A DNA stretch of 64,000 nt, taken from the NCBI RefSeq assembly GCF_001625215.2, contig NC_030381.2, positions 39,306,689-39,370,688 of the forward strand, given 5' to 3'. The position numbers and the translations under genes were made by a program. Within the stretch, counting starts at the first letter, position 1. Every line of letters begins with the position of its first letter. Positions 25,094-34,861 of the stretch are shown here, in pieces. This DNA comes from Daucus carota subsp. sativus. Lineage: Eukaryota; Streptophyta; Magnoliopsida; Apiales; Apiaceae. The notes below the pieces were generated by a model that did not search any database, was not told where the DNA came from, and saw only the letters and a program-made list of their open reading frames with translations.

Positions 25094-26291
25094 TATATTA
25101 TAACATTTAATACTATTTTGACTATGTCTAAGAATAGGTTGATTGGTTGAATGATCGTAATAAAATAGAATGAAATTATTGTTGTGACTTAGAACTAATA
25201 GTGAATTTTGATCTAAACTGGTTGGTACAATATTTCAAATTTAATTTATTCTTCAAGTATCTTATCTTTTTTATCAATAAATTTCAAACTCGCTTTACAT
25301 TATAGACATCTATAAATTTTGAACTAACTTTAAAATCAAATAAAAAAAATTTTAAGTTACAAACTTACAAACTCTTTTTTATTCTCCCATGTGTTAATCT
25401 TTAGTTATAGAAAGTATTTTGAAAATTCTTGAAAAAACATCACAACTTTAAAAAATAACGCATAAATAAATCGCGCATTCAACACATTGGTAATTGGGGT
25501 TCAATATCGGGTGTAGAACACTAATGATCATTATTATGTTGAATATATCTATAAAATACTTAAACTATATCTCTGGGGTTTGGGTGGGGTTTGGAAACAC
25601 AAATTTAGTTATATAATATGTTTAACTTAGTTCTTACATTCAAAAATTAGTTTATGTACTTATCCAACACAATTTTAATCGATGTTCAACAAAATATGTT
25701 AAAATAATGTTGAACTCAAATTATATATGTGTTGAACGTATAAAGTTTGTAAGTTTGTACCAGAACCCACCCCTAGATACCAATATATTTACTATTTGGT
25801 TCACTTTTCAAGCTAGCTTTATACAATTACTCCAATATATTCGGTTTCTAGTGTGAAAAATTATAATTTTATCTACATTTTGTTCTATATTTAGAACAAA
25901 TTATCATATTATTTTATTTTAGTACAAGAATAAAACACTAATGACTTTTACATATTACTTCAAATCATAATTATTTCCTTAAAACAATTGAAGAAGTAGT
26001 GTTATTTAATAAAAGGGAAATCGATTCCAATTGATAAAAGACTTTGTTGAATGATTAAGGAGTCATTTGGTTCTGGAAAATCTATAATCAAGTATGAGTT
26101 TTCCATTCCAAACTCATACTAGTACTATTTGGTTGTAGAAAATAATAATTTCAAATTCACACTTCATATCCTAAAAATATGGATTTTTGATACCAATGAG
26201 GTAAGTATGAGATTGAGGTACGAGAATTAATTTTATTTTAAATATTTTTGTCTCTATTTTAATAAATATTTAACAAGAATAATTAATAGAT

Positions 26292-26335
<44 letters not shown>

Positions 26336-26640
26336 CAATAATAATTTTATTAATATTTTTAATTAATATAAATTAATAACTTTATTTTTCTAAAAATTAA
26401 ATTTATTGATTATAGACTAGTATTATTTTGATTGTTTATTCCATTTAATCCATTTAGTAATTTAGTCTAATTAGTTTTGAAAAATATTTATGCACCCACT
26501 TAAATAAAATCGTATAAACCTGACAAAAAAAATCGTATAAACAAATCATCTTTTGAAAGGATAAACAAATCATCTTAAAATATTATTAAGAAATAATTAT
26601 TCTGAGATTGAGCTAAAGAATTAGAAAAATAAAGTTATAA
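25094..26640. other. Intergenic, no gene; (TA)n tract at 26296-26333
   Basis: AT-rich DNA between the USP and SAR1 genes with a 38-base TA microsatellite at 26296-26333. A decayed inverted pair around TTTGGTT...ATTCCAAACTCATAC at 26065-26160 may be an old MITE, but it has no clean ends. Confidence 0.5.
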
Positions 26641-26814
26641 CGGTTAAACTCGGTGTTCGACCCACTTACCCACCTACCCGACTCTACAGTGAGGAAGGAG
26701 AGAAAAGAGTTGTACACCAGATCTGTTTGTATCTATTCTCCCTTTGCTTATCTCTCTCGTCTATCTCTCTACAATTCTCTCTCACTACTGTTCTCAAAAG
26801 AGAGACAAAAGGGG

Positions 26815-29800
26815 ATGTTTTTATTTGATTGGTTTTATGGGGTCTTAGCTTCTCTTGGGCTATGGCAAAAAGAGGCCAAGATCTTGTTTTTAGGCCTCGA
26901 TAACGCCGGCAAAACCACCCTTCTTCACATGCTTAAGGATGAGGTTCTCTCTCTCTCTCTCTCTCTCCCCCTCCCTCCCTCCCTCCCCTCTCTCTCCCTC
27001 CCTTGATTGATAATCTTTTGTTTGTATGTATAAATCCGTTATGGATTGCAGAGATTAGTTCAACATCAGCCGACCCAACATCCAACATCTGAAGAATTGA
27101 GTATTGGTAAAATCAAGTTTAAAGCTTTTGATTTGGGTGGTCATCAGATCGCTCGTAGAGTTTGGAAAGATTACTATGCCAAGGTTCATTTGATTCTCAT
27201 CCATGTTTTTATTGACCTATATATGTTTTATGCAATAATCATTAGATCTATTCAACACTGTCTCTAATAGTCTGTGTGTATCATTGGTTAGTAGCATGTG
27301 GAAATGTACAATACTTGTGAAAATTGATTGTCATTATGTGGTAGAATGATAGGTGATCATGTAGGAGTAACTTTTCTCGGTAAAGAGCACTAGGTAAAGT
27401 TTAGGGTTCCTGCTTTCTATTGTAAGTGAATATTCTTGACATGGATCATTTGGGAATTCTATTCTCTTGTTTTAAAAAATAATCACATGGTAAAGTAACT
27501 TACTCTGAGCTGAGTGGCTGTCACTGACTGGCCTCTTGAAGCCTTTATGCATTTAGAAGTTTAAGGGAAATGCCTAATCAGGTGGAAGACTCCTAGATTA
27601 GTAAATAAAGTTGCTTAAACCAACTAATTTGTCATACCTGTAGGATGTTTAAGAAATAAAAATATTAAATGTAAGTTTCTTTTTTTCTTGGCCTCAACTA
27701 ACAACAAACAATCGGCCTTGTGCTGGTGTTGTGCCTTTTAATTTTATACTAATTGATTGTGCTAAATATATCTTGTTTCTGGAATTACAGTATATTCCAC
27801 AAAAAATCTAATTAAGAACACCCTTACAGATAGGATCAAGTAAAATTGCATGCATCATCACATTTTTATGTCTCTCTATGAGGAAGTAAGTCCACTGTCG
27901 GCTCCTGATGGGTGTTTTATTCACTCTTTACATTCCACTTTACGACGTCCTTCACACTATTGGTGCTCCTATATCATCACATCTTTTTCTTTCTAATCTT
28001 TCCCCGCCGTTCCTTATCGCGCTCTCTTCAATATCAACTCCATTGTATATGGACCAGTGTTTATGAAACTTATAAGCTGCATATTAAGTCTTCTATATAG
28101 TTTCTCTGTCGCTGCAATGAGTGGTTCGCTGCGGACTATACACCATTAGTTATGTAAGATATGTTTTTCTATGTACATTTTCCAAAATTTGAATGTCCTG
28201 TAATTTTGAAGATTAATGTGATTTAAGGACGGTTTGTCCCTTATTTATTTTTAAAAAACCTCTTACCTGAACTACTTTTGTCTGACTTTTTTCGCTGATT
28301 CTATTTATTTTCTATTTGGGACTAATGCTAGAGTTAAAATTTATTTTGTAAGTAATGCACATGTATAAAAGTTTGCACACAAACAGGGGGCGGAGCCACC
28401 TTGGGCCTAGGGTACTTAAAGGTTCATCCAGAAAAATAAGTATTTTTTGAGTTATATGTTTTGATTTATAGTGATGTGTAACCAATAAAGCTTAACTAAT
28501 CTGCATTCGGAGCATTATAATTGCATTGTATATTACTCCGTGTCTTGCTTATTAGATTCGTTTAGGTGGAGCATGTGGTTTAATTCGATACACCGCGCAA
28601 AACCTTTCCAGCCCCTGGCATATAAACAACAAAAGTTGTCCTTAATGGGATGGTACTTACCCCGAAACTGCTGATAAAATTGTGTTTTGCATCCCAAATT
28701 TCGGATAAAAATTTTAATAAAAATTTTGGCCCCCCGTGAACTTCATTTCTGGCTCTGCCACTGCACACAAATTGTACAGAACTTTATACTGATTTTGTGG
28801 AACTTAACCTTTAGCTTAATTTCCAATCTATCCAATTTCTTTTTGTTGCAACACTAACTTCTATTTATTTTAGAGTAAAGTGAAGTGATTGCTAAACTTT
28901 CCTTGTTGTAGTATATTGGTGGCCGATTTCTCTATATCACGATATGGAAGCCATATATTAATTTGGTCTCTCAAAAAGGTGGCTGGTCGCTAAAAAGTCA
29001 AAGTTAGACTTTGCTTGTATATATTATGGAAGTGGCTGTTATCCACTTTTTCAAAAGATAAAAGTAAATATTGATCACCTAATTACAAACTGAAAAATTT
29101 AGCCACTACAATGCTATTTGAGGAAAATTTCGGACCCCTCTATAATTAACTCTTTATTTTAATTTGTATGAAGTCGTATTTAGCACCAATCAATCAGAGA
29201 AATGGGGAAATTTTATTACCTTTGGAGTTTGGTTATTACTTTATTTACTCATTAATGTTGATTAAAAAAGATATGTATGTTTTGAAGTTGTTAACATGGA
29301 TACTGGCTTGCTGAAAAAACACTGAACTTCACTCTTTTTTTTTGACGGAACTGAACTTCACTCTTTTTGGTGTAATGTAAGGCTGTATTGTCTCTTTTAT
29401 TTGAAATTGATGAAGTTGCTTTAATTGCAACTTGTCACATGACCGACGCCTTAGTGGTTCTAGTAAGACTGAAATATTAGAACTCAATTATTGTTCGATA
29501 TAGAGATGTGAAACTGTTTATTTAGAATACTAGAATGAACTTTATATAGGTGCTCACTAGATGGACTGCTGATCTGAGGTTGTAGTAATCATTGTGCCTT
29601 TATAGATGAGATTGGGTTGAGTTAAGTTGCACATCATCAAATAAAATATAGTTTACTTCCTCTCTTTTTTTTAATGTTCTTATTAATCTTATGATAGATG
29701 CATATATTCCCACATCCACTATTAAATCTACTTTATCTGTGCTCTTTTTTGACTACTTTTTTCTTAGAGCTTTCTTTGGAAAGCTGATACAATTTTGCTT

Positions 29801-30134
29801 TGAATTTATACAGGTTGATGCTGTAGTTTATCTTGTGGATGCTTATGACAAGGAGCGGTTTGCAGAATCCAAAAAAGAGTTGGATGCACTACTTTCAGAT
29901 GAGTCCTTGTCCACTGTTCCATTTCTCATTCTGGGGAATAAGATTGACATCCCATATGCTGCCTCAGAGGATGAGTTGCGTTTTCATCTTGGTCTGAGTG
30001 GCGTCACCACCGGAAAAGGGAGGGTGAATCTTGCAGATTCAAGTGTGCGTCCTTTAGAGGTATTCATGTGCAGCATTGTGCGCAAAATGGGATATGGTGA
30101 TGGATTTAAATGGGTTTCTCAATACATCAAGTAG
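26815..30134 (+). CDS. SAR1: SAR1 small GTPase (COPII coat), 3 exons
   Basis: ARF-family GTPase that starts COPII coat assembly at the endoplasmic reticulum. Exons are 26815-26943, 27052-27183 and 29814-30134, giving 193 aa, the normal SAR1 length. The protein begins [17 protein letters not shown], the amphipathic N-terminus that inserts into ER membrane. Nucleotide motifs are intact: P-loop GLDNAGKT (27-34), switch II DLGGHQ (70-75), NKID (129-132) and the [11 protein letters not shown]-terminal region. Reading is uninterrupted and the gene appears functional. Intron 1 holds a CT-rich microsatellite (26944-27003). Intron 2 is 2.63 kb and holds a hAT-type element (28384-28763). Confidence 0.97.
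28384..28763. mobile_element. hAT-type MITE in SAR1 intron 2, with rRNA-like insert
   Basis: Ends CAGGGGGCGGAGCCA and TGGCTCTGCCACTG are inverted repeats, flanked on both sides by CACACAAA (28376-28383 and 28764-28771), an exact 8-bp target duplication. The interior includes a 97-base stretch that resembles mitochondrial small-subunit rRNA (listed separately). No transposase coding capacity. Confidence 0.92.
28564..28660 (+). pseudogene. Fragment resembling plant mitochondrial 18S rRNA (rrn18)
   Basis: AGGTGGAGCATGTGGTTTAA then TTCGATACACCGCGCAAAAC and GGGATGGTACTTAC follow the conserved small-subunit rRNA region around E. coli position 940-1040. The GCGCAAAACC, CATATAAACAACAA and GGGATGGTACTTAC wording fits plant mitochondrial rrn18 as I recall it, not the plastid 16S. 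Several substitutions show it is not a working rRNA. It lies inside the hAT-type element, so it is either a captured fragment or an organelle insertion carried along. Confidence 0.8.
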
Positions 30135-30954
30135 GATAGACTGCCAGTGAGAAATTTCATTATGTTATCACCCACTTGAAGAATAGATGAATCATTCCGA
30201 AGAAAGATTGAAATTTATATTCGTTCCCCAGCTTGATTTGGTTTGTAAGAGAATTCTCTTGGATGTTCTTTTTTATCAGTATGGAAGGCCTTTGATTTAT
30301 TGTAGTGTAAAATCATAACTACAGCCGCAGAAAATATACCTGTAATCCAGCTCCGTTCTCGGCCCATCCATTTTGTTTGCAGACTATCCTCTTCTATGGT
30401 AAGTTTATAAATTCAATTTGTATCTGAAATAATTACAGTTTAGGGACTCTAATTTTGCAGGCATTCTATATTCATATTCATAATGATTAGTATACTTAGC
30501 TTAAATAATTAAGCTATTATTCATCTACTCTTGACGTTCAGGCTTCAAAATTAGAGCTCTGAGCGAACCGAGCTGTTTGTGTTTACAAGTTTAAATATGA
30601 TAAGTTTGGAGCCTGCATCAGCAAAAAAACATATTCTTCTAGTCCTAGATATTCACAATGACCGAAGGTCAAATGCGAGATTAAGGAGGGGTTTGGATTG
30701 TGGTTGGTAATGGGAATCAGGTGTTTCAAATGTGAGATTAAGGAGGGGTTTGGATTGTGGTTGGTATGGGAATGAGGTGTTTAGATCGTGGTTGGGAATG
30801 GGAAATGGAATCGAAATGAGTATCCAAAGTGGAGTGGAAGGAATAATTTACCTTCCAAATGAAATTGGGATTTTCATTCCATATCACTAATTTGTTAATC
30901 CAAACAAAATCCTGTTCACCTAGACTAATCATGAATCAAATGGCTCACTAACTT
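30135..30954. other. SAR1 3' flank with a tandem repeat
   Basis: After the SAR1 stop there is an AT-rich 3' flank. At 30676-30775 a segment containing GAGATTAAGGAGGGGTTTGG is repeated in tandem with a period of about 56 bases. ATCCAAACAAAATCCTG near 30897 could be the inverted partner of this GGTTTGGATTG, suggesting a decayed MITE, but no target duplication is seen. Confidence 0.5.
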
Positions 30955-31156
30955 CTATAAACGACTGAATCAAACTCAAAGTTACGTGGCCTTTTTTTTA
31001 ATGCAGTAGTTTCAATATAGTTGTGTGCCTATCAACCAAAACACATTAAGTTGGAACAGTTTAACAAACCCAAACTTCCATGCCAATATATCACCAACAC
31101 CCCACAAGGCCATAAACATGCATTAGTCACCCCACATTTCCCTCTTCCTCAGCAAC

Positions 31157-31744
31157 ATGGGCAACCATATTACTTCCAACCGCTCCCTGCCTGCCACCGG
31201 AAAGGTGATTCTCTCCGATGGCAGCATTCATGTATACGATGCGCCACTCACAGTGGCCGAGCTCATGCTAGAATACCCGCAACAAGTAGTCGTTGAGTAC
31301 AAGGCAGGCGCCAAAGGGAACAAGCCGTCTCCATTACCAGCTGACGAGAAGCTAGATAGACAGAAGCTTTACATTATGTTACCTGTAAGGAAAGGCAAGC
31401 CTGCTTCCTTAACATCACTGGAGTCCCAGGAATTGCTTTTACGGGCAAGCAACGTCTTGAAATCCCCGAGTTTCTTGTCGTCGACAACGGGTGTTTTGCC
31501 ATTTCTTGTCAGGATCTGCCCTGCGTCCAGGAAATGTGTTGCTGACAAAAATAGGCGTGCAGCAAAGAGAAAGGAAGAATTTGTGGGAAATAATTCTTTG
31601 GAAAAAGAAGATTATTTCGAGAAGATGTTGGAGATGGGGACGGAGTTCATGACCAGGCAAGTTTCTGGTAAGGGATGGAAACCTAGCTTGGACACTATTG
31701 TAGAAAAGGGAGTTAAGCCTAAGGTACTCCATTGGTTATCTTAA
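31157..31744 (+). CDS. DUF4228 (PADRE) family protein, single exon
   Basis: Plant-specific small protein of 195 aa. It starts MGNHITSN, a likely N-myristoylation signal (Gly2), followed by the family's conserved GKVILSDGSIHVYDAPLTVA and LMLEYPQQVVVEY, then KLYIMLPV. The C-terminal third is basic and then charged (KNRRAAKRKEE), ending KPKVLHWLS. The family is known from stress- and pathogen-responsive genes, but its biochemical role is unsettled. ATG 31157 begins the conserved N-terminus, so the start is well supported. A TATA-like TATAAAC lies at 30956. A Harbinger-like MITE sits about 180 bases after the stop. Confidence 0.92.
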   Translation: MGNHITSNRSLPATGKVILSDGSIHVYDAPLTVAELMLEYPQQVVVEYKAGAKGNKPSPLPADEKLDRQKLYIMLPVRKGKPASLTSLESQELLLRASNVLKSPSFLSSTTGVLPFLVRICPASRKCVADKNRRAAKRKEEFVGNNSLEKEDYFEKMLEMGTEFMTRQVSGKGWKPSLDTIVEKGVKPKVLHWLS

Positions 31745-31925
31745 GAGCTTGATCAAACTGCTTAAAGTACTGCTGTAAGATTGTTTAAGAGTCTAGTACT
31801 ATTAATCTCGTGCAATAGTTAGCGTTATAGCTGAAAACTTGTGGATCAAGATTTTAGATTTCCATTCCGTATCAGTGTAGTGTTGATGATGGTTTTGATT
31901 TTTGGATGACCCAGATGAAATGTTA

Positions 31926-32331
31926 GAGCAACTCCAACAACTATTTAGCATCCTCCTCATACATAATATTATTAAATTAGCTCTTAGTTTTTTAAGATAC
32001 AAAATCACCTTGACACTCCAAGAACCCTCCTCATATCCAGACTCTATGATTATATATATATGTTCTGTTAGTACAAATCTGGTCACATTAATTACTCAGT
32101 ACCAGTTTCCAAGATAGCACCAGTTACAAAGACAAGGAAGATGTGAGAAAAGCTACCTTATATTAATAAAAAATTGAATGAGGAAGATCGATAGACTCCT
32201 CACTATTGAGGAGAGGTTTGAAGCTCCTAAGAATGTGAGGATGACTTAGGAGCTTGTTGGAGGCATATTTTTCTTCAATTTCTTCAAATTATAGGTAAAG
32301 AGCATGTATAGAGAGTCTGTTGGGGTTGCTC
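31926..32331. mobile_element. PIF/Harbinger-like MITE, copy 1
   Basis: Ends GAGCAACTCCAACA and TGTTGGGGTTGCTC are inverted repeats (one mismatch in 14), flanked on both sides by TTA, the usual Harbinger/Tourist target duplication. It is 406 bp long with no coding capacity, and lies in the 3' flank of the DUF4228 gene. Confidence 0.85.
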
Positions 32332-32982
32332 TTATGGTGTTGTTTCAACTTTCTAATGCTGATGATGTTATTCTACTTTGTTTCAAAGTCTCTGATTAAT
32401 CGTTAAGATCAACGTGTCTTGTTGTAGTTAGTGATTGATTAATAATGTTGGGGAGAATGAAATGAAATGATTAAAAATAAATAACAGAAATCTTGTTTGA
32501 ACTTATTTGTTTGAACTTATTTATCGGTCATTTTGTTCAAACAATCATTTTATTCTAAAACAAATTGCAATGTGTCCATAATAAATCAAACTTATTTATC
32601 TGTGATTTGTTTTTTCATGCCCTTTACAAGTCCATCGGTCAAAATTCAAAATTCAGGGTCTTAAATAATTTCGTATATAAGTCGTGCAAAGTTAGCTTAT
32701 TTTGGATTGCTAGGCCTAAGTTAAATTATTAGGTTCTCCGGTAGCCTGCCATCTAAGAATTTGTTTCTTTGAGAAAATTGTCACAGGGAGAAATTATACA
32801 ATAATTTCAATTAAAAACGTGCCAATCTGGCATTTCATTATATTTTTTTATGAATGAATTAATTCAATAATAAAAAACTATACGACATCTACATAAACAG
32901 TCGCGTCGAACAAACAAAAGACAGAAACAATCATTGATTAATTCATTTTTTTTAGAAATAAATATATTAAACAAGTTGTTGA

Positions 32983-33478
32983 TAGGGATGGACATTCACC
33001 CCGTCCCGCCCGACCCGATCCCCGCCCCATTCGGGTCGGGAATTCGTGAATTTTTCGGGAGCGGGGAACGGGGAACGATTTATAAAAAATTCGGGAATCG
33101 GGAACATATATATATATATATATATATAATTATAAATAATTTTTTTTTATTGATCAATTATAATTATATTGTAATATAATATATTTTAAAATTTTAAAAT
33201 TATCTTTTGTTTATATTATAAATCAATATTAATATGATTTGATGTTAAAAATATGAGATAATATCATTTTATTAATATATTAAGGGTTAGTAGTTTGTTT
33301 TATGTAATAAAAAATATATTATATATTATAAAATTATTATTTTTATTAAAATATAGAATTTCCCGAATACCCGCGGGGATCCCCGTATCCCGTTCGGGGA
33401 GGAAAAAATTCTCATTCGTGGACGGGGACGGGATGGAGATAGCCCTCCCCGGCCCCTAAATGCCCTCGCTCATCCCTA
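32983..33478. mobile_element. hAT-type MITE (TAGGGATG family)
   Basis: Ends TAGGGATGGACA and ...CTCATCCCTA are inverted, with exact 8-bp flanks GTTGTTGA at 32975-32982 and 33479-33486. The two outer ~100 bases are GC-rich, with repeated CGGGGA / TCCCCG words; the centre is AT-rich with a TA microsatellite. Confidence 0.93.
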
Positions 33479-33497
33479 GTTGTTGAACCGCACTAAG

Positions 33498-33809
33498 TTT
33501 GTGTTCATTTGGATGGAATGGAATGAAAAATTATATAAATGTTTTAAGGAGAAGGAAGAACGTATGAGATAATAGTGACAAAATATGAATGTATTCAAAT
33601 TTCTTGTGAGAAAGATTGTAAGAAAACATGATGTAGAAATGAAACGAGCATTCCTTCCAAAACATGTGGTTTAGAATTTTAGTTAAAATAGCATGAATGG
33701 AATGATTGAAGGAATGAAAATTGTATACATTTTCTTTGATCAACACCTTTTTTAAGTGCAATATTTCATTCCATTCTCCCTTCATTCCATTCACTCCAAA
33801 TCAACACAA
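33498..33809. mobile_element. MITE with GGAATGGAATG ends, copy 1
   Basis: Left end TTTGTGTTCATTTGGATGGA and right end ATTCACTCCAAATCAACACA are imperfect inverted repeats, both running into GGAATGGAATGAA / TTCATTCCATTC. It is related to the adjacent 33816-34122. The target duplication is unclear, so the superfamily is not assigned. Confidence 0.55.
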
Positions 33810-33815
33810 CCTAAT

Positions 33816-34122
33816 GTTGTGTTTGGTTGGGGAGATTGGAATGGAATGGAATGGAATGAGTAAAAATACTTGAAACTAATAAAGATAGGAAGAAATTTTT
33901 GAAAAAAAATTGAGGAAGTGCAAAATTGCTATGATGAGATTTGAGAAGAAATTGAGGATGAGAGAGAATGGAGCATTCCATCTCAAATTGAAGGTGTGAT
34001 ATCTAGCACATGATGTAAGGAATGGAATGGATAAAGGAATGAAATTTCTTAAAAATTGTCCATAAGATAGTTCATTTTTCATTCCATTTCTTCCGGAATC
34101 ATTCACCCCAACCAAACACAAC
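33816..34122. mobile_element. MITE with GTTGTGTTTGGTTGGGG ends, copy 2
   Basis: A perfect 17-bp terminal inverted repeat (GTTGTGTTTGGTTGGGG ... CCCCAACCAAACACAAC), with internal GGAATGGAATGGAATG and TTCATTCCATTTC in inverted positions. It is 307 bp and non-coding. No convincing target duplication, so the superfamily is unassigned. Confidence 0.75.
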
Positions 34123-34133
34123 ATAATAGTATA

Positions 34134-34391
34134 CTCCCTCCGTCCCAAAATAGTTGTCACATTTGGTTTTGTACCGGTCAAATTGACTAAAGTTTGACTG
34201 AAATTTATTAATATTTTATCAATTGACAAAATAAAAAAAAATATGTCACCGGAAATAACTTTTAATCTACTTTAAGATGTAATTTTCAATTTTTTAAAAT
34301 AATGAGTGATTGATTTATAATCTTTGGTCAAAACTTAGTCAATTTGACCGACAAAAATAGAATTGTGATAACTATTTTAGGACGTCGATCC
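34134..34391. mobile_element. Stowaway-like MITE, family A copy 3
   Basis: Starts CTCCCTCCGTCCCAAAATAG after TA. The body matches family A (TTTGTACCGGTCAAATTGAC, ATATGTCACCGGAAATAACT). The right end is eroded: GGACGTCGATCC stands where GGACGGAGGGAG is expected. Confidence 0.88.
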
Positions 34392-34777
34392 ATGAACACT
34401 GAATATTATCAAATCGGGTTTTCATATTAAAATCTGCAATATTCCTAAAATTTATTCGACAATAATACAAGAATATATTATTCTTTTTCATAACAGTGGA
34501 TTCATTTATAATTTTAACAATTATATTTTTCTTTATTTAAAATCGTTTAAATAGGATGGCTGGACATAAGAGGCCCAGTTCGGTTGCAAGTGGACTTTCG
34601 TGGAGCCTGGTTTTGGGCTCTTAAAAGAGAGATGTGGTGTCCAGACCGTCTTGGGGTAACTTTTTAAGCCCAGATCTTAAACTAAAAATATCTCTTTTGT
34701 TTAAGAAATATTAAATTAATTAAATTTGGAAAAGGGATTATAATAAAATTAGAAAAAAGTTATATATTATTCAATTA

Positions 34778-34782
<5 letters not shown>

Positions 34783-34859
<77 letters not shown>
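34783..34859. repeat. (AT)n microsatellite, about 77 bases
   Basis: Uninterrupted alternating AT/TA with no other structure. Confidence 0.97.

Positions 34860-34861
<2 letters not shown>

Noticed and set aside
28564..28660. A functional rRNA or a plastid 16S fragment
   Set aside because: Too short and substituted for function; the wording after TTCGATAC fits mitochondrial rrn18 and not plastid 16S.
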